A stretch of DNA of 64,000 nucleotides from Tanytarsus gracilentus. Taxonomy: Eukaryota > Arthropoda > Insecta > Diptera > Chironomidae. Positions 12,030 to 25,381 of the stretch are shown piece by piece (position 1 is the stretch's first letter; the number at the start of each line of letters is the position of its first letter). The stretch spans positions 12,111,501-12,175,500 of the forward strand of contig JAXRKN010000044.1 in assembly GCA_038502055.1 (NCBI GenBank). Direction: 5' to 3'. A program made the translations under genes and the position numbers. The notes under the pieces were generated by a model. It did not search any database, had not been told where the DNA came from, and saw only the letters and a list, made by a program, of their open reading frames with translations.

Positions 12030-15000
12030 TCATCAACATTAACTAATGAGATTATAATTGAAAGCACCTTAAGTTAAATTTAACGATAGAAAATTATTGG
12101 ATTATGAACAACGAGGTAATTTATTGTGATTTAATTTTAAATGTCTCATTGTATTCAAAATTTTACATTACTCGATTACATCAATAATCTAATAGAATGA
12201 CCTTAATTAGTGTGATAGGTTGCCGCTGTGAGGGAAGACGTGAATGACTCGAGTGGAAACATTATCATTTGTCAATTAGGAGTGAAAGGGACTTAATTAA
12301 GTAATTAATGGATATCAAAACTGAATTCATTGACACCATTCGTAAAAAATTATTAAAAAATTTTACCCTCCAAAAAAAAGTGAGTTATGACCCTTCATAA
12401 ATTTACTTCTCTAAAAATGCGCGTCATTTTTTGCGGCAATCTGAAAATCAAACAAAAGAAGCGAAAATTGAAATGTTCACATCTGGTAAATTGTAATGGC
12501 TCCACATCACATGTTTGTTCTCGATAAATTGTTTGATGGTGAAAAATTCATTCACAATTTGTCAATGTCTCAACAACCATCAGCAGGGAAGAATTTTAGA
12601 GCGAAATTTTTTTACCGAATTTAAATACAAATCGGAAAATTTCTGTTTAAAATTTCCCTCCTCTGTTTGTCTTATGGAAGTCGAGAAAATAAACAATTGT
12701 GAAAGAAGTAAAATCAATATTTCATGAGAAAGTTTTTTCATTTCTTTTTTCTTTCAGCCTCCGTGGCGTCGTATGTCGTCTCCTCGTGATAATGCGAAAT
12801 ATTTCATGGCTTGGAAAATTATAATGAATTTATTATTGAATTGGAAGCTTTTTTTATGATTTATATTTACGGTAACTTGAATCATTTCCTGAGAGCTCTT
12901 TACAAATTAAATCATATTGAACCTTTGAAGTATATGAAAAAGTGTCGATAAATTGTTGACTGAGTATGGTAAAATATTTAAAGCTTAGAAAATTAAATTT
13001 TCAGCTAAATTTTATTTGAGATGCTAACAAATTTACAGTTTCCAAACCTTAGAATTCAGACAAAAATTGTAAACTTTTTATTCATTTTCTTGTATTTTCT
13101 AAATTTTGTTCTCAAGCTTACGCAAATTCCTCCCATTTGTATTCTCGCATGAAGAACTTAAAGCAACCCCCAATGACAATAAATTTGGCTTAAAATTTCC
13201 CTCAAAATCTCCATATCACATAACTTTATCAACTAATGACCTTTCAAATTCCATTTTAATAAATTTTCTGTCCCCTTTTTCCTATCTCTATACTCTGAGA
13301 AAATTGTTTGTCGATGAAATTTTCCAGTTCTCTGCATTTGAAATTGAAAATAATAATAAAAATGGTATTTTAGTGAGAATGAGATCAGTTTTACATTTGC
13401 ATTAAATAATTCGATGCTTCGTTTGCAGAAACTATCATTAAGAGATCGGGCGTTTGCTCACTGGATTTGCAATCATTTAAATTTTATGTAGTCATTTTTC
13501 ATATTTTATCCGAAAGTATTTAATTTTTAAAAAAGCCCAACAAATATTTATAGATTGAGTAGGTCAAACGCTTACACTTAATTTATAAACATGAAAGAGA
13601 AAAAAATTCATGTTAAAAGTTTTTCTAAAAAAATTCAATAAACTTTTTGTGAAAGTACGTATTGCAATCTTATCAAATAATTTCTGTAAATCAGATTACA
13701 AAATTCAATAAGCTTGAAGTTGATGAATTTCACGTTGTCATTCTGAGCAGCTTGAATGGGAAGTTTTTTCTAAAAAGATTATTGTAAATAGTTTTTCCAT
13801 AACAACAATCTTCAAATGTACGACATCATCAGAAAACTCATTTTTTAAATCGCTGAATGCAAAGTCATGAGAAAATTTCCCTTTCAACATTTCCATTTGA
13901 TATTCTTCAATGGTTGATTATAAATGATGAATTTATGTAAATTTTCTTTAAAAAAGATTTGTGCTTATTTTCCGCTCTCGATGCTCATTTTGCTTTTCGT
14001 TTGTGGAATTTAAAGAGTTTAAAAAAAACGGGAAATTGATTTTTTTTGCTTGCCTTCGAGGAGCAAACTCAAACTTCCTGCAATTGAGTGATGGAAGGAA
14101 TTGATGTAAATGTCACATTAATAGATTGATTGACATGACGGGATGCATGATGACTTCAAGGAGATTGGAAAACGTATTTAAAAATTATTGACATTTTTTT
14201 ATAAATTTAAAATTTATTTTTATCTAAAAAATAAAATTTGTGTCTTTAACTTTAGCAAATTTACTTATTTTCTGTCAAACGAACACTAGTTATGGTTTTA
14301 GTCACGACTGTAATAAATCTAAAATGAAGAGAGAAACGTGATAAAACTTTATGATTTATTTGCTGAAAAGCCTCTTATCGCCGCGTTACTAAAAAAACAG
14401 TTTTTACTTCTCTCCTTTTAAGCGCTTTAAAGTGTTGTGAGAGGAAAGCATGAAGTAGTTAAAATGAAAAAGATTAAAACCAAATGGAAAAAATACAAGT
14501 TTTATTTTCAAAGAACTTTATTCATTTTAAATAAAATCGTGTATAAAAGTCTATATTAATTAAACTTTATTTATAAATTTTGAAAACTTTGTTACAAAAA
14601 CTAAACACATAAATTTTTTTCATCCATTCATTGCGAATTTTTTGCTTCAATTGTGATTGTTGTCAAGAAAAAGGCACTTAATTAAACTCAAATTTTTATT
14701 TTTCCACCCTTCACTCACTAATTATGTAACTCAAGTAAATCCACAAATTTTTCATCAAAATACTTCACCTCATTTAGGAGCGCGAGGTAAAACTCTTTGG
14801 AATTTTTATAGCTTCACTTTCTCGTGTTATGTTGCCATGTGGAAGCTAGAAGAGTGTCAAAGTGAAGGGTTGAAAGAGAGAAAATGTCGCGACATTGTAA
14901 TTTGCTCCATAATAGGGCGAGAAAAGACACAAAGTGATTTTCTGTTCTCGGCAGCATGCACAAGAAGAAGAGTAGAAAATTTATTCAACTTGTTTATTTA

Positions 15001-15575
15001 TGCCATCATGAGTCAAGTGTGCATCTCCTTTTGTCAACCTTTCATTCGACATTCTTGACGAACTCTTCAAATTTCTGAAGAAAAAAGAAGCTTAATGAAC
15101 TTTCAAGATGTAATTCGAGGTTGAGTGTATTTATGACTTTCTTCCTCTTCTATCATGCTAATGAATGTGCTTCTTTTTTCTGTGAAAATATTTTGATAGC
15201 GAAAATGATTTAAAAGTTTTGATAATCTTTAAAAAATAAGAAATTTGTTTTTTAAGGTCATAATTTCATAGTTCAGTTAGTTTGCATTTTTATATTTTAA
15301 ACTTTCTTTAAATTGGCAATCACTAAAATCCTTTTACACCCTCCAATAAATTTTAAACATCAATCAGTATTTTACGATATCGATAACAATTAAAACTTTT
15401 GAAGATTCAAGATAAAAATTTCTTTACAATCTTATCGATGAAAATCTTATCAATTATCATTTAATCCCATCGGAAAAGTGAGATTTCGATGAAATAAATT
15501 TATTTAAAAATTCGACAGACGGAATCGAGTTTTTAAACAGTCAAGACGTGTTCTCGTGAATTTTTCATTATCTTA
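12030..15575. other. Intergenic region, 3.5 kb
   Basis: AT-rich DNA between the divergently oriented secreted-peptide cluster and the reductase gene. I found no gene with a recognisable product, no RNA gene and no repeat. The longest open frame (14657-15058, +) has no splice, domain or signal-peptide support. The last few hundred bases should contain the promoter and leader of the reductase gene. Confidence 0.5.
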
Positions 15576-18500
15576 ATGAAGTGGATTAAGATAACGTTTT
15601 TAATAAGTGCAATACTGCATTTGAAAGTTAATGCTTCGCCTACAGGAGCACCACTAGAGGCGTGTGATAGTATGCTGCCTAGTCACTTTCCATTTAGTCC
15701 TCAAACATCAGACCCTCCGGTCAGTATCAATGTAACAAAATGGGCAATTTTTCCGAACGAAAGAGTTGAGATAACAATTCAAGCTGACGAGGGAACTCAA
15801 TTTCGAGGATTTTTTGTTCAAGCACGAGCTTTATCTGACGAAATTCCAATCGGACGATTCACACCTCGCAATGAAGTTAGCGCAATAAATTGTTTTGGGA
15901 TGATTCAATCTGCCGCAACGCACACAAACTCACTGCCAAAGAGTGAAGTTATATTGGAATGGGACGCTCCTGATATCACTGATCCGCTTGTCTTTGAGCT
16001 TTAGTAAAGTTTTGTTTTTACTTTTTATCTTATCGCAAATTACCACATGGCAGATTTTTTTTCTAGCGTAACAATTGTTGAAAGCAGCAGCATATTTTGG
16101 CAACCAAAAAGAGTTGGACTGCTTGCTGTAGTTCCAGAGCCAACAACCACGGACTTGCCAGGTGATCTTGAATGGATTTATGAGGGATGTGGTGTGATGA
16201 AGTTGTGCTATGGTGTACCTGACGGATGTGTCGATGCAGCTAATTGCAACATGTTTGGTGCCGTCACTCACGATAATGGAATTTTTGAGTTTGAACTGCT
16301 TTCAATACGTGAGTAAAATGAGAAAACCTTCAATATTATCTATAAATTATTTTATTAAAATCCATTTCAAGCTAATCACAACTACATTGCTTTCGGATTA
16401 TCACAAACACCTTCAATGCAAGACACAAGTGTGATCGAATGTGTTCGAACAATTGTTGTACCTGAATCTATCGCTGCTCACTCATCTTGGAATGCTCCGT
16501 TTACAGGAAACTCAAGGGATAACGTTGTAAGTTTTTGATCTCTCGTTTTTTTGCACCAATAAACTCATATCTCAATCTCATCTTTATCAGCCTCAAAACA
16601 TCATCAGACTTCTAGAGTCACGTGTCATTGATGGAAGAATTTACTGTCGAGTTGAACGAGATGCAATTTCTACAGTAAATGGTGTAATAATTGACTTGAC
16701 TAATGAGCAACATCATCTTCTCCTTGCTGGTGGCACAACACTTTTGCTTGAATCTATTGGACCTCATTTCAATGACCGAAGCGTAACTTCTGATCGTTAT
16801 TGGTTAGTCGATCCTCCACAAATAACACCGCCGCCTGGAGATTTTGATTGGATTTATGAAGGTTGTAATGACACTAAGGTTTGTTATGGACTTCCTGACA
16901 ACTGCGTCGAGCAAAGAAATTGCAACATTTTTGGTGGCGTAACTTACAATAATGGCGAATTTGATTTTGAACTGTTGTCAAATCGTGAGAAATTTCAATT
17001 AAATCGAAAAAGCAAAATATTAAACTTTAATTTTAGCAAATCACAGGTATGTTGCATTCGGACTATCTGAATCATCAAATATGAACGATGCAAGTGTCAT
17101 TGAATGCATTCAACCGGTGGATCAACCAGGGACTATTTTAGCCTTTACATCATGGAATTTTCCAGGAAGACGGAATGAAAGAATTGGTGTCGTAAGTTAA
17201 TTACCCTAAAATTATTAATTAAATTAAATTAATGACTTTAGCCACAAAACATCATACATCTTCAAGAAGCAAGTCTTATTGATGGCAGAATCTACTGTCG
17301 AATCCGTCGAGATCCACTTTCTGTTGTGAATGGATTTACTTTTGATTTGGTCAATGAACAGCATCATCTTTTATTAGCGGGTGGATCAACACTGGGAGTT
17401 AATTCGGTTCTTGGCCATTCAATAAGAGGTGCAACTACTGATCGATATTGGTTGAGGGAACCAACTCCAGATTTACCAATTTATGATGGATGTGAAACGA
17501 CAAAATTATGCTTTGGTGTACCAAGTGGATGCTATTTAAATAGAAATTGTAACATGTTAGCAACAGTTTACGATAACAATGGCGATTTTGAATTTGAACT
17601 TCTTGGCTTTGGTGAGCAGAAGTTTATTTGTAATTAAAAAGTTTTAATTTTAAATTTTATAGCTGGTCACAATTATGTCGCATTTGGACTTTCACAAACT
17701 CCTTTTATGGGCGATTCAAGTGTAATTGAGTGCGTTCAGCAAACTCCTGGAGTGATTACTGCCTTTACTTCGTGGAACTTACAGGGTTCTAATAACAGAA
17801 TTGATGTCGTAAGTTTTTATTTAAAAATCTATTTGAAAGCTAACTTTTCTTACTTGCAGTCTCAAAATATTATAAGATCACTCGAGACTAGCCTTATTGA
17901 TGGTCGAATTTATTGCAAACTCCAACGTGACACAGTTTCACAAGTTCGAGGTCAGACTTTTGATCTGAGAAATGAGCAGCACTTTCTTCTGATAGCTGGT
18001 GGACTTTTCTTTAATCCCGACTCGGTTGGTTTTCATACCTCAGAAGATCGAGCAATATCAAGTGAAAGACTTTGGCTTTCAAATCCTCCAGAAATTCCTA
18101 CAACAACACCCACCACGACCACTACAACAACTCTAAGTCCAGATTTACCAATTTATGATGGATGTGGAACGACAAAATTATGCTTTGGCATTCCAAATAG
18201 ATGTTCGTCAACGCGAAATTGTAATATGTTGGCGACGGTTTTTTACAATAATGACAATTTTGAGTTTGAGCTCCTCGGAATGGGTAACATGAACAAAAGT
18301 TGAAATTATTAAAAATTTTAATATCTTATTTAAAAGCCACTCATAATTACATCGCATTTGGATTATCTCAAACGAGTGCAATGGGAGTCGCAAGTGTAAT
18401 TGAGTGCGTTCAGCAAATTCCTGGAACAATTACTGCTTTTACATCATGGAATGAGGAAGGATTCTCCAATAATCGAAACAATGTTGTAAGTATATTTGAC

Positions 18501-19694
18501 TCTTAAATTTAATTAAATTTAATATATTTAATTTTCAGCCTCAAAACATCATCCGCACTCTTGAAACAAGCTTAATTGATGGTCGAATTTATTGTAAACT
18601 CCAACGTGACACAATTTCACAAAAACGTGGTCAAATTTTCCACTTGAAGGATCAGCAACATTATCTTCTTATTGCTGGTGGAATTTTCTTTAATCTTAAC
18701 TCTGTAGGTCAACACACACCATCAGATAGAGCAGTATCGGGTGATCGATATTGGCTGACGGATCCGAGAGAGGTGCAGAAAGCACCATTAAGTGCGCTAT
18801 TATTGACTCACGGCTCATTAATGATTGTGGCGTGGATCGGATTAACGTCCATCGGCGTGGTAATAGCTCGATATTTCAAAACATCTTGGGAGAACCGTAA
18901 AATATTTGGAACTGATGCTTGGTTTGTTTGGCACGGTTTGTGCATGTTTTTAACATGGGCACTCACATTAACCAGCTTTATTATCATTTTCGTTGACGTG
19001 GGTCAGTGGAATACGTCAATACATGCTGTAATGGGTTGTGTCGTTCTGGCATTAGTCAATTTACAGGCCATTGGAGGTGCTATGAGGTAAGATGAATTAG
19101 CTTGCTTAATGGTCCTCATTTATGCATCTCAAACTCTCAATCAGACCCAAACCAAAAGCTAAGGGTCGTTTACTCTTCAACTGGATGCACAAGTCTTTCG
19201 GCAATATAACTCATTTATTGGCAGTGCTCACAATTTTTTTTGCCGTTCCGTTATCGCAAGCGAGACTGCCCGTCTACACAACTTACGTCCTTGTCGGCTT
19301 CATTTCCTACTACTTGCTCATGCACATCATTCTTACGGTAGGTCATGCGGAAAATGATTAACGATGAAAATTAAGGAAATTTTTCTTATTTCACTTTCAG
19401 TCTATCGATGTTTGTAGTCAGATGAGGAGGAAAAAGCGATTGGGAGTCGAGACTAACAAGAATGCGAGGGTGAGTTAAAAAAAAGGGTTTTTGCTGGTGT
19501 GTAAAATGTTCATGTTGAGATTAGAATGATTTGGAGATAAAAACACTTGTAAAATTTGTAAACATTTTTCACTCCAAATATTTTTTGTTTTTCAGTTTGA
19601 GCTGTTGAAGAGAACACTTTTAGGACTTCATGTTGTCATGGTGACGCTGTTCGCAATTGCACTTGTACTGATTTTCACTTTGAATCCGTTTTAA
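15576..19694 (+). CDS. Frrs1: Ferric-chelate reductase 1-like protein: reeler + four DOMON + cytochrome b561
   Basis: Thirteen exons: 15576-16003, 16067-16308, 16372-16526, 16591-16984, 17037-17191, 17242-17611, 17663-17808, 17860-18283, 18337-18485, 18539-19086, 19145-19337, 19401-19469 and 19596-19694. They give 1123 residues. In order: a signal peptide (1-20); a reeler domain (about 30-155, ending with a TIVESSSIFW-type strand); four DOMON domains (about 180-347, 364-531, 540-702 and 728-893), each opening Y[ED]GC..TK.C[YF]G and carrying H[NR]YxAFGLS and LIDGRIYC-type motifs; then b561 helices with conserved histidines at about 912, 953, 983 and 1019/1027, and a final helix near the C terminus. 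Family members are membrane haem proteins that use cytosolic ascorbate electrons, proposed to reduce ferric iron outside or in vesicles. The usual insect and vertebrate forms have one DOMON. A Thr-rich linker (about 705-720) precedes the fourth. AATAAA occurs at 19700. Confidence 0.9.
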
Positions 19695-19709
19695 AAAAGA
19701 ATAAAGCTG

Positions 19710-22700
19710 TACGATGTACCTCGAAATATTTTAAAAACTTTTAACGTTCGAATGTTTTAAAATTTTTGGAATAAAGAAGTTAAATATTTTAAAATAATTA
19801 TTGTCATTTTCACTAATTGCAATTAAAAAATTCTTCACCCTTAAATTTAGACGTTACCTGGATATAAAATTATTGAATCAAGTGTCAATTATATACCGCA
19901 GGTTGGGTTCGAAATTATACGTCATTTTGCAAAATATTTATTCAGAAAACGGCAATTTAATTATTTTGTATTTTCATCATACAATTTCAAAATGTAACAA
20001 AATTGTCATCAAGAATCAAGGGAAAGAATTTAAATCCATTTTAAAAATTCAATAAAATAATTTATATCAAGTGTGAAATTTTTAAATTCCCTTAAAGTAA
20101 ATCCCTTTTATATTTTAACATTCCCAACACGCAAATAAATCAATCATCATTAACGTCGCACCTTCTATGTACCAAAAACAAATATTTTTGTGAATTTAAC
20201 GGAGGAATCATCAAAATTTTGTTGACAATTCGGAATTGGATTTTGTGTAAAAAAATTTAATGCAATAAATTTTCAACATTTCACGTGTTTTCGCATTCAC
20301 TTGCTATCCTCGATGATTTATATTCGAATGAATCCCGCAAATAAGCATTGACGTGTGTGTGTGTGTGTGGGATTGAGTAAATGGCACTCCACTTATAGAA
20401 TTTATTTTCTCCCCTCAGACATTAGATTGAAGAAGTACTTATTCACGGCAACTCATCATCATAATTATTATCTTCAGCATGAAAACACAGAAAATTTTCC
20501 TGATGATATTTTTTTTGCAATACCAAATGCGTAAAAGGATATTTTGTTCACTTGCAAAAAAAAAAGATGATAATATTGTAAAGGAGGAGGAGATTGTGGC
20601 GGAAATAAAAAAGTACTCGAGAGATGAACATGTTCAAACGTCATGCTATTTTTATTGCTGAATGGAAGGGAAAAAATTGGGGAAGTTTTTTGTGCTTGTC
20701 GTTATTAAATATGAAAAAAATAATTTTCTATGCAAAAAATTTCGTTTGCTGTCTTTTTACATGATTTTTTTTAACAAATATTTTCATACTCAAATCCAAT
20801 TCAAAAACACAATTTTAATTGAAATTTTCTCGCGCTGTTTTACAAAATTATCGATAATGCGACAATATGGCATTTGCATGCAAGTTGGTGGTTGTTAAAT
20901 TTAGAGATTCGGTCACCGATAAAATATTCATAAGCTGTTTAATGTAATTTCATGTTGTTTAATGAGCGAGGTGTTGGAGATAATTAAAGATAATATTAGG
21001 TGAGGATGCAATAAATTTCCGCACTAATGACACTTTTCTAACTAACGAATTCCCTTTCTCGTGTAATGAATGAGCTGGATGAGATTTTTTTTCGGGGTAA
21101 TGATCATTAATTTCTGATTTAAAGCGTCTGCGGGTGAGTGAACGACAACGCAGAGAGCACATTAAATCACACCACCTAATTGCGTAAATATTTCAACGAG
21201 GGAGATTTAAAAGGAGGCAAAATTTGGTGAAAATGTGAAAAGTTTCGCCATTTAAAATTTTATGCAAGGGTTGAAAACTTTGAGTACATGAGCGTTTGAG
21301 TTTACTTATGAAAATGAGGCCTTCACTCCTTGATTTTACAGTGCGTAAATTTGAGTTTAAAGTTTTAAAGTGAGTTTCTACAGTAAATTTTCAATATATT
21401 TGAACCTTTGAATTTAATTAGATTGTTTACTCCACGTGTGTTAAGCACATAAACCCCCAAAAGACTCTCGAGTTAGACATTCGAGGATTATCAACAAGCG
21501 CTTGATTAAAATTCGCATTTGAAACTGACTTAAGTTGATTTTACTTCAAGCCACCAAAATAACCTCAACATTTCTCGTGTGTGTACTTAAAGAAGCTTTG
21601 AGGTAAGACTTGCACCCCTTTCGCTATCGAAAAGGTTGAAAATTTTGATATTTACTTAATTAATGTAATATTTTTGTTGCTTTTACAGTCGTTTTATCCC
21701 TACAAACTGTTATCACATTGACTCCCACACCATTTTAATAAAGTTTTAGTGTATATGAAAATAAATAATCCTAATTATTACATGAATTACTCATTAGCTA
21801 AATTATGACGATGAAGTGTGAGAATTATCAACTACTGACATGAATTTCCCATTGTTCAATAGACTACTGCTATTGCTCACTCGGCTGTAATTAAAATGCG
21901 GCTCGAATGACTGACGATGTTCAATCTTATTGTAAAAAGTGATTAAATTTTCAATTAAATGAACAAAGTGAGAAGGCAAATTAAAATTTCTGACCGAACG
22001 GGAATGAGCGAGGAAATTAATTATTTATAGCATTTTAATTGAAATTGATTTTTGGTGGCACGTTTAAATCCCGCCAATGCAAAATTAGGTGGTTTTGCAT
22101 TGAAACTAATTGAATTGAGTATATTCGTGGAAAATATAACATTTTTTATTTTTGGGATAGAAATTTAGATTTTTTCAATGTTTTTAAAAAGTTGTTTTTC
22201 ATCCAAAAAAAAATATTTAATTTTTTAATCCTTTTATCAATAATATAAATTCCTCGTGATCAAATAAAATTCTCTCATGTGCCATCACATCCAATTCGAT
22301 TCAGTGAGCTTGTAGTAAATTTTTTAAAAGCTCAAAACTCGATATCAGTCGCAATAAAAAGTGCAGATGAACATCGACAGCTCAAATTTGACTCTTGAAT
22401 TATTTGCAAGCTCGAAACATTTTTGAATGGACATCAAATAATTCGGCTCAAATTGTTTATAAAATTGCCAATGCAACCCGAAATTCAAATGCCCATAAAT
22501 TTCGCATGTAATGACATGTTGTATAGTCCTACTCTATGATGGTGGTAAAAGAATATTCGATCAGGATATTAAAAATGCTTTTGGTTCCTTTCGCATAATA
22601 ATACATAATTTTCAATGGACAATTTATGCGACCACACGATTTTATGCAACATAACATGATTTATGATTAGAATATTGATAAATGAAGTTGAATGGAAGTG

Positions 22701-23218
22701 AGGACGATAAAGCACATCGCTAGATTTTATTTTTCATGAGCACGCTTGTCATGTCGACATGAAGCTAAATGTCCTTTCCTAGTGACAGATTTTGTCGGGA
22801 AAAGTTTGTTTTGATGTTTTTTAAGCATGTGAGTTTTTTGAACTTATAAATTTATAAATCTTATTGAAAAATTCTTTAGGAAATGTTAAAAACCCATAAT
22901 AAATTTTAAACGCCATCAAACCAAAAGTCCTTTAAATATTCATAAAATAATTTTCAGATCAAGCGACTCGGAAAAAATCCAATCAATCATACAATCAATA
23001 AAAGTAGAACAATAAAAAATTTCTGGTACAGCGAGAAAAAAATCTTAATCAAGAAAATGCGAATTTGTCATGCATGCAAAACACAACAATCAATGCTGCC
23101 ATTATGCAAATGAAATCGATTTTCGGGTTTATCGGGCAGAAAATAAAAGTAGAGCGTTGCCAATAAATTCAATGCTTTCGATTTTTCTCTGCGGTCCTAT
23201 AATTTTTTGCTTTCATAT
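19710..23218. other. Intergenic region, 3.5 kb
   Basis: Between the reductase gene and a MITE. A second AATAAA for the reductase lies near 19769, and a short GT microsatellite at 20353-20369. I see no convincing gene on either strand; the open frames are short and of low complexity. Confidence 0.5.
20353..20369. repeat. (GT)n microsatellite
   Basis: Eight uninterrupted GT units, visible directly in the sequence. Confidence 0.9.
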
Positions 23219-23396
23219 GAAAACTCCCTGCGTGGGACATGAAAACCGTTGAAGCCGTAAATTTAAATAAAAGTATACTTTTTGTATACAATTGTCTATT
23301 GAAAATACGTTGAAGCCGAGATTTAAATTTTATTTGTATGAGGATTTTTTGAATTTTAACGGTAACATTTGGTCATGTCCCACGCAGGGAAAACTC
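23219..23396. mobile_element. 162-bp MITE with 8-bp target-site duplication
   Basis: The terminal inverted repeats are CCTGCGTGGGACATGA at 23227-23242 and its exact complement at 23373-23388. Both ends are flanked by the octamer GAAAACTC (23219-23226 and 23389-23396). The interior is AT-rich and contains two copies of CGTTGAAGCCG in direct order. The 8-bp duplication points to a non-autonomous element mobilised by an hAT- or P-type transposase. The terminal bases do not clearly decide between them. No coding sequence is present. Confidence 0.85.
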
Positions 23397-23951
23397 GAGT
23401 ATAGCGAACAAAATTATAGCTGAAAGGAAGAAATCATGATCGAAGTTTGCCTCCTTCCGCCCGTGTGCATCTTACACTCCTTTTCAAAGCTATAAATTCT
23501 TCCTCTTTATTCTCCTTTTCTCTCGCTGAATATCTTCGAGAAAATTGTGAGCATTATAAATTATTTGTTAAAGAAGATGGAGAAAGAAAAATATTATCCT
23601 TTCCTTCCTGCTTCTTCATTTTCTGCGCTTGCTTTTTATTTTTGTAAAAGTCTCCCTTCGAAATGATTTACTTTAATAGTTTTATTAATTTAACAATAAT
23701 TTTTTATCAAGTTTGTATTTTTTTGCATCTTTACTACTTTGAAATTAATGAAATAATTTTCGAGTTATCACTTTAACTGCAATATAATCACACTCAGACA
23801 TCGAGAAGCAGCGAACAATCAGACTTTACTCTTGATAATGAATCTGACGATAGAGAATTCAAATTCATACAATTTTATTTCGCAATTTTATTCAAGTAAT
23901 TTTAGCATCAAATGATTTTTCTCGCCTTGAGCTTCGGTTGGGTTTCCAATT

Positions 23952-24965
23952 TCATTCTCTCTCATCATTGCAATCATCAGCCGCTACGAGAATCGGTGAA
24001 TGTACTTGATAGAGATGAACCTCAATTCCACTCGTTGAACTGACTTTGCTACAAACAGACGATTTTGATGAATCGGATTGGGGTGGCGGAATGGGATGTT
24101 GTGGTAGTCGAGTGTAATCGTATTTAGCAATTTCATGTGTAACAAAATGAGGTACGCATTTAGGTTCAGCAACTGAAATTGCATTTTCATTGGATAATTT
24201 CATTTCAATAATTTCATCGTCGGCAGGTGTTGGTGGTCGTGGTGGAGGTTTAGAGGGTTCCTGAATCAATTCATTGTGACCAATTTGCATGTATTTCATT
24301 TCAAATGAAAAAACTCCATCCGCAATTGCACGATTGTCCTTGTATGAGCCAAAATAACGCATGTTGTTAGGATAAGTAATTTGAATTGGTCCACGAGGCA
24401 TGTTGTTGACAAATGTCCCAAAGAATGTCACATTTGGTTCGAGGAATTTGTAGGTGCCAACTCCATTTTTCACGTCTTCTCTCCAACAACCTTTTAAAAT
24501 TTAAAATCGATAAATATCTAATTTAAAATATTCATAATTACCTTCATAGACATCTCCATTTTCGTAAGTATATTTTCCATTTCCGTGTTTCTTATTTTCC
24601 TTCCACTCTCCACAATAAACACTTCCATCGGGATAATAAAATTTTCCATAGCCATGCTTTAAGCCTTTCTTCCACTCTCCCTCGTAGCGTGCTCCAGTTT
24701 TTGCGAGCATATAGCATCCTCGGCCATGTCTCAAGCCACTTCTATATTCACCCTCATACTGATCACGATTTGGCAAAATTGCTCTTCCAAAACCGTGACG
24801 CTTACCATCTGTAGATCTTTCGCCTATGTAATCCTGTGAGTGTGTGTGAAAATGTGTCATAACTCACAAAGAAATTGAAATTTAATGTTGTTCAGCACTT
24901 ACTCCGATGTAATTTTTATCAACTTCCTCGAACTCTTCATCATAATTCGAGCCGGTTTCAGACAT
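23952..24965 (-). CDS. Rsph1: RSPH1-like radial spoke head MORN-repeat protein
   Basis: Three exons: 24965-24903, 24833-24542 and 24490-23952 (stop TGA). They give 297 residues. After an acidic start (MSETGSNYDEEFEEVDKNYIG) come six to seven MORN repeats of about 23 residues each, of the form Y.GE...G.[RK]HG.G (for example YEGEYRSGLRHGRG and YEGEWKKGLKHGYG). A Pro/Ser-rich tail follows (PPPRPPTP). This acidic N terminus followed by tandem MORN motifs is the layout of RSPH1, a component of the radial spoke head in motile axonemes. In insects, motile axonemes are found in sperm tails and mechanosensory chordotonal neurons. The last two repeats have decayed (FFGTFVNN, YFGSYKDN). AATAAA lies about 75 bases past the stop. 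Another MORN protein is possible, but the N-terminal match favours RSPH1. Confidence 0.82.
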
Positions 24966-25265
24966 TGCTCATGAAATTTTTATTATGTTTCAGAGAATGA
25001 TGAAAATACATTGCATGCTTTGATTGCATCATTTTAAATAAGGGGGTAAAGATGAAAGATAAGAAAATAATTGTATGCAAATGATTTTAGCTTTGCATTT
25101 CAAAGAAAATTTTGCATAAAGGAGGAAATAAAATGTATTTTAAAAAAATTATCAATGAACCTTTCAAAACCAACAAAGACAAAATTACAATTTGTAAAAT
25201 GCATTAAATTTTATTCTAAAAACTCTTGATCTTACTTTCCAAAAAAGTTATTGTAAATTTTTCTG
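24966..25265. other. Intergenic spacer between RSPH1-like and ionotropic receptor genes
   Basis: Upstream of the RSPH1-like start and downstream of the receptor stop, both on the minus strand. Contains the receptor's probable AATAAA at about 25266-25271. Nothing else was recognised, and I saw no X-box here. Confidence 0.5.
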
Positions 25266-25381
25266 TTTATTTTTTGACTTCACAAAAATTTTCAACACCC
25301 ACATGAAATTTTTCACTACAAATCATTGATCAAAGACAAAAAATCGTTGGTAAACCCACATTTATAATTTTTTTTAATGTT

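Noticed and set aside
14657..15058. 133-codon open frame on the plus strand in the 3.5-kb intergenic region
   Set aside because: No recognisable domain, signal peptide or splice context, and its composition looks like translated AT-rich DNA; likely chance.
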